Below, one piece after another: positions 1-6,454 of a stretch of DNA of 7,691 bases. The notes beneath the pieces were generated by a model. It was not told where the DNA came from, searched no databases, and saw only the letters and a list, made by a program, of their open reading frames with translations. Where the stretch lies: contig CACYBC010000137.1 in assembly GCA_902772615.1 (NCBI GenBank), positions 1-7,691 on the forward strand, read 5' to 3'. The stretch is from an uncultured Ruminococcus sp. GTDB taxonomy: Bacteria; Bacillota; Clostridia; Oscillospirales; Ruminococcaceae. Made by a program: the position numbers and the translations under genes. The number at the start of each line of letters is the position of its first letter. Positions within the stretch are counted from its first letter, which is position 1.

Positions 1-582
1 ATCGCCAACAGACTGCCAGTCACGCCTCTGATCGACAACGGATACAGGGACATCATCGCCATCGAACTGAACTCGATAGGTCCTATCCAGAAATACGACT
101 TCCCGGACGTCAGTGTCCACACCGTAAAGCCGGTGGCCGATATAGGCAAGCTGATGCAGTTCGATCCGGAGCTGTCCGCAAGGAACCTGAAACTGGGCTA
201 CTACGACGCAAAGAAGATGATGTACGGCCTCAGCGGAGTCAATTACTACATCGACAGGAAGATGACCGAGGAAGAGGCATATACGATGCTGGTCCGCTTC
301 ACCCGGGAGTACTTCTCTTCCACAGGCTCCCCCGTCCCGGACAGGACGATAAACGAAAAGATACTGCCTGCTCTTGCTTCCCGCGTGAAGGCTTCAAAGG
401 GTGACTATTACGACATCTTCCTCGGCGCGCTCGAGCATGCCGCTAAAACAGCGGGGATTGATCCGTTCACGATCTGTTCCGAGCAGGAACTTCTCTCAAA
501 GGTGCTCAAGGTGTATGATCCCGCTTCGGGGAACATACCCAGGTCATTTATACGCACACTGCCATCAATACAACTCAGATAG
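1..582 (+). CDS. Patatin-like phospholipase, C-terminal part (5' end outside window)
   Basis: The reading frame is open from the first base and ends at TAG (580-582), giving about 193 C-terminal residues. The visible start (residues IANRLPVTPLIDNGYRDII) matches the region just after the catalytic Asp (DGG/DGA) motif of bacterial patatin-like acyl hydrolases, where the chain continues as N-x-PV-x-PLID-x-GY-x-DII. Further on, FDPELSARNLKLGYYDAKK and a YGLSGVNYYID stretch fit the helical C-terminal region seen in Firmicutes members. These enzymes hydrolyse acyl esters of phospholipids or other lipids with a Ser-Asp dyad. The nucleophile elbow GxSxG and the Asp would lie upstream of the window, so activity cannot be judged here. 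A GTG at 133 is an internal codon, not the start, because the homologous sequence continues upstream of it. The alcohol dehydrogenase follows after 12 bases, which suggests co-transcription. The family call is from remembered motifs, with no alignment run. Confidence 0.8.
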   Translation: MANRLPVTPLIDNGYRDIIAIELNSIGPIQKYDFPDVSVHTVKPVADIGKLMQFDPELSARNLKLGYYDAKKMMYGLSGVNYYIDRKMTEEEAYTMLVRFTREYFSSTGSPVPDRTINEKILPALASRVKASKGDYYDIFLGALEHAAKTAGIDPFTICSEQELLSKVLKVYDPASGNIPRSFIRTLPSIQLR

Positions 583-594
583 GAAGGTACAAAA

Positions 595-1764
595 ATGCAT
601 CAGTTCACATTCCATTCGCCCACGGATGTCTGCTTCGGTCCCGACGCTGAGATGCACATCTCGGAGTATGTTAAAAAATACGGAAGAAAACGCGTGTTCA
701 TCGTCACCGGAGGTTCCAGCGTAAAGAAGTCCGGGGCATTCGACAGAGTATGCTCGGAACTGGAATCCGCCGGCATCGCTTTTGCAGAACTTTCCGGCGT
801 CAAGGCAAATCCGCTGCTCTCCAAGGCGAGAGAAGGTCTGGAGCTTGCAAAGGAATTCTGCCCAGATCTGATCCTGGGTTTCGGCGGCGGAAGCGTCATC
901 GACACCGCAAAGATGATCTCCATCGGCGCTGCAAACCCGGAGTATGATGTATGGGATTTCTGGAGCGGGGTCAGAAAAGCAGAAAAAGCTATCGGAGTCG
1001 CAGCCATACCCACCATTGCCGCAGCCGGAAGCGAACTTTCCGCCTCTTCCGTCATCACCAATGAGGAGACGAAGCAGAAGAACGGCTACAACACCGAACT
1101 CAATCGCCCGATATTCGCTCTCATAGATCCGGAGTTCCTGTTCACTCTTCCTGACTACCAGGTCGGATGCGGGTGCGCGGACATCCTGATGCACACCATG
1201 GAGCGTTTCTTCTCGGATCTGCAGGGCAACTATCTCACTGACGAGTTCGCCTGCGCGGTCATGAGGACCGTAGTAAAGTTCACCCCCGTGCTGCTGAACG
1301 AACGCAGCAACTACGATGCCGCCAGCGAGATCTTCTGGGCCAGTGAAGTCTCCCACAACGACCTCACGGGGCTCGGCGGCCACAAGGGACTTGATGTCCA
1401 CAGACTGGGACACAGGCTGTCAGCCGACTTCGACATCGCCCACGGCGCCTCCCTGTCCGCTCTGTTCGGTTCCTGGGCGCGCCACTACAAAGACACTGAC
1501 CCTGCCAGATTCTGCGAGCTCGGACGCCGCGTGTTCGGCATCGATTCCGACGATCCCGACAAGGCCATTGATGCCGTGGACGCGTTCTTCTCCTCCATCG
1601 GAGTTCCTGTCTGCTTCTCCCAGACGCAGTTCGGAGTCCTTCCGGATGAGAGAGTCGTCAGGCTGGCGCAGGATGTGACCAACGGAGGAACTGCCCGCTG
1701 GGGCTCCTTCGCGGAAATAGGTTACGAGGACGCCCTGGACATCTACCGCAGGGCAAACAGATGA
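595..1764 (+). CDS. Iron-containing alcohol dehydrogenase, BdhA/YqhD type
   Basis: This 389-residue protein is a complete group III (iron-type) alcohol dehydrogenase, expected to be cytosolic and to interconvert aldehydes and alcohols with NAD(P)H. The N-terminal nucleotide-binding half carries the FGPDAE start motif, VTGGSSVKKSG (37-47) and the diagnostic GFGGGSVIDTAK (95-106). The C-terminal helical half has the metal ligands in YqhD-like spacing: D196 and H200 (ADILMHTMERFF), then H269 and H283 (VHRLGHRLSADFDIAHGA), so all four are present. The segment HNDLTGLGG through RRVFGI is typical of the butanol-dehydrogenase branch. Length is normal for that branch (about 385-390). The ATG at 595 is preceded by AGGAAGG (581-587) with a 7-base gap, which supports this start. 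It lies 12 bases after the phospholipase-like gene and is followed by a strong terminator, so it is the last gene of its operon. The physiological substrate (butanal, other short aldehydes, or detoxification of reactive aldehydes) cannot be read from the sequence. Confidence 0.93.
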   Translation: MHQFTFHSPTDVCFGPDAEMHISEYVKKYGRKRVFIVTGGSSVKKSGAFDRVCSELESAGIAFAELSGVKANPLLSKAREGLELAKEFCPDLILGFGGGSVIDTAKMISIGAANPEYDVWDFWSGVRKAEKAIGVAAIPTIAAAGSELSASSVITNEETKQKNGYNTELNRPIFALIDPEFLFTLPDYQVGCGCADILMHTMERFFSDLQGNYLTDEFACAVMRTVVKFTPVLLNERSNYDAASEIFWASEVSHNDLTGLGGHKGLDVHRLGHRLSADFDIAHGASLSALFGSWARHYKDTDPARFCELGRRVFGIDSDDPDKAIDAVDAFFSSIGVPVCFSQTQFGVLPDERVVRLAQDVTNGGTARWGSFAEIGYEDALDIYRRANR

Positions 1765-1780
1765 TATCCGCTTAAACGAC

Positions 1781-1816
1781 GGCCGGCTGCACCTTCAACG
1801 GTGCAGCCGGTCTTTT
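1781..1816 (+). terminator. Intrinsic terminator after the alcohol dehydrogenase gene
   Basis: An 11-base perfect stem, CCGGCTGCACC (1783-1793) with GGTGCAGCCGG (1800-1810), closes a 6-base loop (TTCAAC). It can extend by one G-T and one G-C pair. It is followed by TCTTTTATT on the + strand. It sits 18 bases after the dehydrogenase stop and ends 13 bases before the end of the convergent acyl-CoA synthetase gene. Read on the - strand the same hairpin is followed by CCGTCG with no clear T run, so it is a convincing terminator only for + strand transcription, although the stem may also protect the 3' end of the opposing transcript. Confidence 0.9.
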
Positions 1817-1829
1817 ATTGTACTGTCTT

Positions 1830-3605
1830 TTATTTCTTGCGGCTGTCGCCCTCCGGGAGCAGAGATGTCGCATCCTTGTTCCTCTGGTACTTCGCTTCCT
1901 CTTCCTCTTCCAGGACCCTGTATGCGACCTTGCCAACAAGGGTTTTCGGGAGATCATCTCGGAACTCTATCTCGCGCGGCACCGCATATCTTGCTATGTG
2001 CTTACGGCAGTATTCCCTGATCTCTTCTCTGGTCTCATCGGTCTTCGGAACGCCTTCCTTGAGCATCACGAACGCCTTGACCGCATGCATCCTGTAGTCG
2101 TCCGGCACTCCGATGACACAACTCATGTGGATCTTCTCGTGCGCGTCCAGGATATTCTCGATCTGGGCAGGGTATACGTTGTATCCGGATGTGACGATCA
2201 TCCTCTTCGCGCGCCCGCGGAAGAAAATGAATCCGTCATCGTCCATGTATCCGAGGTCCCCGGTATACACCCAGGTCATTCCGTCGGCATGTTTCCGCAG
2301 CGTCTGCGCTGTCTCCTCAGGGTTGTTCAGGTACTCCTTCATGACGGTGGGACCGGCGAGCAGGATCTCTCCCTCTTCCCCGTACGGAAGCTCCTCATCG
2401 GTGCCGGGCTTGACAATCTTGATGTATGTATCGGGGAACGGCAGTCCGATGCTGCCCTCCTTTGTCATATGTATCGGAGTCAGGCAGCAGGCCGTGACCG
2501 TCTCGGTCGTTCCGTATCCTTCGCGTATCTGTACTGTGGCATGATGGTCATACAGGAACTTGTCGAACTTCTTTTTGAGTTCCACAGACAGGGAGTCTCC
2601 TCCGGAGAACACTCCCTTGAGGCTGCTGAGATCAGCCTTGTCCAGGCTGTCCAGTCTGAGCAGCGCTTCGTATAGCGTGGGAACGCCCGCGATGAAGTTG
2701 CATCTGTACTTGACTATGTCCTTTGCGTAGGACTTGGCGGTAAATCTCGGAACCAGCACACAGCATCCGCCGCCTTCCAGCATGGTATGTATGCACACGC
2801 CCAGCCCGAAGCCGTGGAATATGGGCATCGCCGCCAGCATCCTGTCCCCTATGCGGTATATGGGGTTGGTCGCCATGACCTGTTTTCCCAGCGCGTTGAA
2901 GTTGTAGTTAGTGAGCACGATGCCCTTCGTCGTACCTGTGGTTCCGCCCGAATACAGTATGGCTGCGGGATCGTCAGCCTTTCTCTTTACCGCGTAGTTA
3001 TAGAAGCAGACTCTGCTGAGTCTCATGAATTCATTCCAGCGGATGACCGGTGCGTCCTCCGGGATCTTCCTGATCTTCCTTCCCTCGGTCAGCATATAGC
3101 CAGCCATGAGCGGCACTGAGAGCTCATCCTTGATGGAAGCAATGATTATGTTGACAACGCTCGGCGTGTTCTTTCTTATCGACTCGAACTTGCTGTAAAA
3201 CTGATCCAGTGTCACCACCGTCACGCTGTTGGAGAAATTGAGATAGAACTCTATCTCCTTCTCTGCGGACAGGGGGTGGATCATGTTTGCCACAGCTCCG
3301 ACCAGGTTTACTGCATAGAACATGTAGATGCCCTGCGGGCAGTTCGGAAGCGCTATGGTAACGCAGTCTCCTTCCCTTACGCCTATAGTCCTGAGGGCTT
3401 TGGCGCATCTCTCGATCTCTCTGATCATCTTCCTGTAGCTTGTGTGCTTCCCCATGAAGATGAAAGCGTCGTTGTCGGGATATTTATCGGCAGTCTCCTT
3501 CACTGCCTCAAAAAGCGTGCACTGCGGATATTCCAGATGGAAAGGCACGTTCCCCAGGTTCTTCTTCCAGGGCGTCCTTACAGAAGCGGTCTTTTCTTCA
3601 GCCAT
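1830..3605 (-). CDS. Long-chain-type fatty acyl-CoA synthetase (AMP-forming)
   Basis: This 591-residue ANL-superfamily enzyme should activate a carboxylic acid with ATP to an acyl-adenylate and then pass it to CoA. Core motifs are intact and in order: P-loop A3 LYSGGTTGTTKG (217-228); A5 GYGTTET (363-369); A7 YTGD (447-450); A8 hinge region RGRAKRMIVTSGYNVYPAQIE (from 463), which includes the GYNVYP element; and A10 PKTLVGK (553-559), with K559 as the likely catalytic lysine. The C-terminal small domain ends in a charged tail (EEEEEAKYQ and onward). No membrane segment, carrier-protein domain or NRPS domain is seen, so it is a stand-alone ligase. Long- or medium-chain fatty acid is the likely substrate class, but acid specificity cannot be read. 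The ATG at 3605 has AAAGGA (3619-3614) 8 bases upstream. A TATAAT box lies in the 111-base gap before it, so it may have its own promoter, although no strong terminator separates it from the RNA methyltransferase upstream. It converges on the alcohol dehydrogenase. Confidence 0.93.
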   Translation of the reverse strand: MAEEKTASVRTPWKKNLGNVPFHLEYPQCTLFEAVKETADKYPDNDAFIFMGKHTSYRKMIREIERCAKALRTIGVREGDCVTIALPNCPQGIYMFYAVNLVGAVANMIHPLSAEKEIEFYLNFSNSVTVVTLDQFYSKFESIRKNTPSVVNIIIASIKDELSVPLMAGYMLTEGRKIRKIPEDAPVIRWNEFMRLSRVCFYNYAVKRKADDPAAILYSGGTTGTTKGIVLTNYNFNALGKQVMATNPIYRIGDRMLAAMPIFHGFGLGVCIHTMLEGGGCCVLVPRFTAKSYAKDIVKYRCNFIAGVPTLYEALLRLDSLDKADLSSLKGVFSGGDSLSVELKKKFDKFLYDHHATVQIREGYGTTETVTACCLTPIHMTKEGSIGLPFPDTYIKIVKPGTDEELPYGEEGEILLAGPTVMKEYLNNPEETAQTLRKHADGMTWVYTGDLGYMDDDGFIFFRGRAKRMIVTSGYNVYPAQIENILDAHEKIHMSCVIGVPDDYRMHAVKAFVMLKEGVPKTDETREEIREYCRKHIARYAVPREIEFRDDLPKTLVGKVAYRVLEEEEEAKYQRNKDATSLLPEGDSRKK

Positions 3606-3637
3606 TGTTCTGTTCCTTTATCTTTATTCTGCGGTCC

Positions 3638-3649
3638 TGCGGATCCGCA
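3638..3649. promoter_or_regulatory. 12-base perfect palindrome, candidate operator for the acyl-CoA synthetase gene
   Basis: TGCGGATCCGCA reads identically on both strands. It lies between the TATAAT box (3660-3665) and the ribosome site (3614-3619) of the acyl-CoA synthetase gene, that is, near the expected transcription start. One arm plus flank (GATGCGGA on the - strand, 3651-3644) is repeated at 3718-3711, on the other side of the putative promoter. Position and symmetry suit a repressor site. However, it has no T run and no close match to a known operator that I can name, so the role is inference. Confidence 0.35.
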
Positions 3650-3659
3650 TCCTCTGCTA

Positions 3660-3689
3660 ATTATACTCATTTAACCGCCCGTTTCTACA
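3660..3689 (-). promoter_or_regulatory. Candidate sigma-A promoter for the acyl-CoA synthetase gene
   Basis: On the - strand there is a perfect TATAAT (3665-3660). Eighteen bases upstream is TGTAGA (3689-3684), which matches only three of six positions of TTGACA. Transcription would start near 3653, leaving a leader of roughly 48 bases. The -10 box is good and the -35 box poor, so the promoter may be weak or activator-dependent. Confidence 0.45.
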
Positions 3690-3716
3690 CCCGCGGCGGC
3701 CTGTGTATGGTCCGCA

Positions 3717-4646
3717 TCACTTTTTTCTGAACATCACGGCAAAGAATCCCTCGTGATCCTCTCCCGGACACACCAGCAGCGCTTCCCTCAAGGGGCATTC
3801 AATGGTAGGTATCTCTCTGAGGATCTCCGGCGGACTGATCAGTTCGGTCCCCCCGTCCTTAAGCGCAGCCCTGACGACATCCTCATTCTCTTCGGGAATC
3901 ACGGAACATGTGGAATATACCAGCACTCCGCCCCTTTTCAGCATCGCCAGCCCTTTTCTCAGCAGCTGCAGCTGGAGCTTCGCGGAATTATGCACCAGCT
4001 TAAGCGAGAACGCCCTGTATGTATCAGGGTCATCCAGCAATACCGTGCCGCTGCCGGAACATGGCGCGTCCAGGAATATGCGGTCAAATCTCAGAAAGTC
4101 ATCAAGTTTCCTTGCGTCTGTCTGCAGCACGCTCACCCCCGTGCAGCCCTGCCTTGAGAGGTTGTATCTGAGCCTCTCCGCTCTTATCCTGTCCTTCTCG
4201 CAGGCAGTTACGCTGACAAGCCCGCCGCTGAGCGAGACGATCTGGGTAGTCTTACCTCCCGGCGCGGCGCACATATCCAGAACGTCCTGCCCCTGTGAGA
4301 TCTGCGTCATGAGAGGCGGGATCATCGCGGAAAGGTTCTGCATATAGATCTCTCCGCGCTCATACATCGGATCCTCCCTGACTTTCTTTTCGTTCGGGGG
4401 ATCAATTACGAACGCGTCTTCGAACCATCCGGTCCTTTTATACGCGACTCCGATCTCCCCGAGCCTGCCTGCGACGGACCCTGCATCCGTCTTCAGGCGG
4501 TTTATGCGGAAGGAACCGGACCTTCCTGATGAAAGACCTGCTATGATCCTGTCAGCCGCAGACCGGGGATAACTGCGCTCTATCTCCCTTCGCAGTTCCT
4601 CAGCTCTGTCCTGTGCTTCTTTTCTTTTCTGTTCAGTGTCCGGCAT
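3717..4646 (-). CDS. RsmB/NOP (NOL1/NOP2/Sun) family RNA m5C methyltransferase
   Basis: This 309-residue protein should transfer a methyl group from S-adenosylmethionine to C5 of a cytosine in rRNA or tRNA. The Rossmann core has motif I DMCAAPGGKTTQI (124-136), an acidic motif II position (CEKDRIRAERL, 149-159), motif IV DAPCSGSG (193-200) with C196, and motif VI VYSTCS (243-248) with C247. These are the two cysteines used by this family: C247 as nucleophile by family rule, C196 for product release. The end GEDHEGFFAVMF (295-306) is the usual final strand. Residues 1-100 resemble the RsmF-type N-terminal region. There is no NusB-like domain as in RsmB, and no C-terminal PUA-like extension as in E. 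coli RsmF, so this is a minimal form. The target base cannot be assigned. The ATG at 4646 lies inside the end of the metallopeptidase gene (14-base overlap) behind AAGGA with unusually short spacing, pointing to translational coupling. No clear terminator follows it. Confidence 0.92.
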   Translation of the reverse strand: MPDTEQKRKEAQDRAEELRREIERSYPRSAADRIIAGLSSGRSGSFRINRLKTDAGSVAGRLGEIGVAYKRTGWFEDAFVIDPPNEKKVREDPMYERGEIYMQNLSAMIPPLMTQISQGQDVLDMCAAPGGKTTQIVSLSGGLVSVTACEKDRIRAERLRYNLSRQGCTGVSVLQTDARKLDDFLRFDRIFLDAPCSGSGTVLLDDPDTYRAFSLKLVHNSAKLQLQLLRKGLAMLKRGGVLVYSTCSVIPEENEDVVRAALKDGGTELISPPEILREIPTIECPLREALLVCPGEDHEGFFAVMFRKK

Positions 4647-5343
4647 ATTCCTTCAGCTTTCTGCTCCGTTGTCTGTAATCCGGCATCCTCGCCAGAAGCT
4701 TCTCATAAAACTTCTCCGAATGATCCATATAAGTAAAATGCACTGCCTCATGCAGCACGACCGAATCGATACAGTCGAGCGGAGCCTTTATCAGGTAAAG
4801 ACTGAGATGTATCTCTCCGGTCTTCCGGCTGGCGCTCCCCCATCTGGATGTCATCTTTCTTACTCTGATCTCGGGGAGCCCGTATCTCTCCGGTATCACA
4901 TCGGCATACAGTTCGAGTCTCTTTCTGAAAACATCAAGAGCAAGTTCCTTCAGCGTCTTCTCATACGCCGCAGCTGCCCCGGCCGGATCCTCCGGATCCC
5001 TGACCGACAGCACGGGGATCTCATCCCTCAATGACAGAGACGCTTTAGCCCCCCGCACTATGGATATCCTTCTTTTCTCTCCGAGGATCATCACTTCATC
5101 TGCATCTCTCAGCCTCTCCGGAAGGGAGAAGAACGTCCTGCAGCCTGAGTGCTCTGCGATCCAGCCGCTGCAGGAACGCAGGAAATCCTCTATCTGTTCA
5201 CGGGTGACGTGCTCCGGAACAGACAGGCAGGGCTTTCCCTGCCTGTCGATCCGCAAAGTCATCCTCTTGACTTTCTTTCTGGTCACGGCGATCTCATAAG
5301 ATACGCCGTTTACTGTCTGTATTACTCTCTGCGTATTATACAT
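4633..5343 (-). CDS. YgjP-type (DUF45, M48-like) zinc metallopeptidase
   Basis: This is a 236-residue protein from ATG 5343. The C-terminal catalytic domain has the zinc site HEAVHF (H198, E199, H202) and a downstream DHSEKFYEKL with H208, then PDY and LK near the end, as in YgjP/DUF45 proteins. Before it comes SRWGSASRKTGEIHLSLYL (166-184), the family's RWGS block. The N-terminal part (YEIAVTRKKVKRMTLRID) is the usual starting strand. No signal peptide or membrane helix is seen, so it is probably cytosolic. The true substrate of this family is poorly known, and an uncharacterised metallohydrolase role is all that can be claimed. The frame stays open to a possible start at 5595, but that would overlap the mutarotase by about 240 bases and adds sequence unlike the family, so 5343 is preferred. 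The start lies 8 bases after the mutarotase stop with only a weak ribosome site, suggesting coupling. The family's usual RWGSC cysteine is Ala171 here. Confidence 0.88.
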   Translation of the reverse strand: MYNTQRVIQTVNGVSYEIAVTRKKVKRMTLRIDRQGKPCLSVPEHVTREQIEDFLRSCSGWIAEHSGCRTFFSLPERLRDADEVMILGEKRRISIVRGAKASLSLRDEIPVLSVRDPEDPAGAAAAYEKTLKELALDVFRKRLELYADVIPERYGLPEIRVRKMTSRWGSASRKTGEIHLSLYLIKAPLDCIDSVVLHEAVHFTYMDHSEKFYEKLLARMPDYRQRSRKLKEYAGH

Positions 5344-5351
5344 ATCGTCGC

Positions 5352-6374
5352 TCACAGCGTATAGAAGCTGTAGACGGTCTCGCTGCTGAACACATCGCCG
5401 GGTCTCAGCGTTATGTCCATGAACTCCGGCCTGTTCGGAGAATCGGGATAATACTGTGTCTCCAGCGCTATGCCGGAGTTCTTTCCGTACATGATCCCGC
5501 CCTTGCCGGTCTCCTCCGTTATGAAATTGCCGGAATAGACCTGTGCTCCGGGCATATCGGTGATCAGCCTCATCCCGAGTCCGCTCCTGCGGCATTCCAG
5601 CGAGGCCACTTCCCTGAATCCGTTTCCGTTCAGGCAGTAGTTGTGATCATAACCTCTGGCTGCGATGAGCTGCGGATGATCTGCTCCGATGTCTCTGCCC
5701 ACCTGCTTCATGCCTCTGAAGTCGAACGCGGTCCCGTCAACTTCCAGAAGTCTTCCTGTGGGAATGTTCCCGGGGCCGGTCTCAACGAACCTGTCCGCAT
5801 CGATCTTCATGTCATGATCCAGAATCGTCCCGCTGCCTGCCAGATTGAAATAGCAGTGGTTCGTCAGATTGACAGGACAGGGCTTGTCGACCACTGCCCG
5901 GAACACGATATGCAGCGCTCCGTTGTCCAGCCTGTATCTTATCTCGGTATCCATGTTCCCGGGAAATCCTTCTTCGCCGTCGGGCGAGTGATAGCGGAAC
6001 ACCGCTGTTTCTCCATCAAAGGAACCTTCCCATTTCACATCGTGCATGCCCAGCGTACCGCCGTGATGGCAGTTGCCGTTCTCGTTTCTGGTAAGGCTGT
6101 AAGTGACCCCGTCTACCGTTATCGACGCGTTGCTGATCCTGTTCGCGACTCTGCCCACGGATGTACCGTAATAGCAGGTGCCGTTTTCATATCCTTCCAC
6201 GGTGTCATATCCGAGCACAGTGTCAACAGGTCCCTGCGGACCGTTTATGATCAGGCTCTGAACGGCGGCGCCGTATTCTATGATCACTGCGCTGTTTCCC
6301 CTGGTATCGGTCAGCCGCAGCGCGTCTATCCTTTCTCCTCTTGAAGATGTTCCGAATAAAAACCTTTCCGTCAT
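5352..6374 (-). CDS. galM: Galactose mutarotase (aldose 1-epimerase)
   Basis: This 340-residue cytosolic enzyme should interconvert alpha- and beta-anomers of galactose or glucose, feeding the Leloir pathway. Expected residues are present at nearly the family numbering of Lactococcus GalM: GRVANRI (74-80); HHGG with H103/H104; NLTNHCYFNLAG (169-180) with general acid H173; GYDHNY with D243; and ALETQYYPDSPN with general base E305. Length is standard. An in-frame ATG at 6431 would add 19 residues, but it lies inside the terminator hairpin of the preceding gene and the added residues do not fit the family. ATG 6374 has GGGAGAG a few bases upstream and starts at the usual place. Other galactose genes (galK, galT, galE) are not in the window, so the link to a specific sugar pathway is open. 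It is the first gene of a tight run with the metallopeptidase and RNA methyltransferase. No clear promoter is visible in the 35 bases between terminator and start. Confidence 0.94.
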   Translation of the reverse strand: MTERFLFGTSSRGERIDALRLTDTRGNSAVIIEYGAAVQSLIINGPQGPVDTVLGYDTVEGYENGTCYYGTSVGRVANRISNASITVDGVTYSLTRNENGNCHHGGTLGMHDVKWEGSFDGETAVFRYHSPDGEEGFPGNMDTEIRYRLDNGALHIVFRAVVDKPCPVNLTNHCYFNLAGSGTILDHDMKIDADRFVETGPGNIPTGRLLEVDGTAFDFRGMKQVGRDIGADHPQLIAARGYDHNYCLNGNGFREVASLECRRSGLGMRLITDMPGAQVYSGNFITEETGKGGIMYGKNSGIALETQYYPDSPNRPEFMDITLRPGDVFSSETVYSFYTL

Positions 6375-6401
6375 TGCGGTCTCTCTCCCTGATGTCTGCC
6401 G

Positions 6402-6437
6402 TTTAAAATGACCGATGCAGTTTTGCTGCACCGGTCA
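6402..6437 (-). terminator. Intrinsic terminator after the S1 protein gene
   Basis: On the - strand a 12-base stem, TGACCGGTGCAG (6437-6426) with CTGCATCGGTCA (6420-6409), contains one G-T wobble pair, closes a 5-base loop (CAAAA), and is followed by TTTTAAA (6408-6402). It begins 17 bases after the S1 stop codon. The T run is short (four), so some read-through into galM is plausible. Confidence 0.85.
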
Positions 6438-6454
6438 CCGTTGATGATCTTCTG

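Noticed and set aside
565..1413. Long open frame on the - strand, 282 codons, across the alcohol dehydrogenase
   Set aside because: It lies wholly antisense to a gene with intact family motifs. Its product shows no recognisable domain, and it has composition typical of a complementary-strand shadow in GC-rich coding DNA.
1818..2675. Long open frame on the + strand, 285 codons, across the acyl-CoA synthetase
   Set aside because: It is antisense to the 3' half of a clear enzyme gene, begins inside the T run after the terminator, and has no family signature.
3666..3716. Possible terminator after the RNA methyltransferase (CCGCC...GGCGG hairpin)
   Set aside because: The stem is only about five pairs around a 15-base loop and is followed by TTAAAT rather than a T run. 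Too weak to call.
5344..5595. Extended N-terminus of the metallopeptidase (84 extra residues)
   Set aside because: It would overlap the mutarotase reading frame by about 240 bases, and the added residues are low-quality shadow sequence. The family-like sequence starts at ATG 5343.
5643..6344. Open frame on the + strand, 233 codons, across galM
   Set aside because: It is antisense to galM, whose catalytic residues are all present. No ribosome site or domain supports it.
6375..6431. Upstream start of galM at 6431
   Set aside because: The codon is inside the terminator hairpin, and the 19 extra residues do not fit the family.
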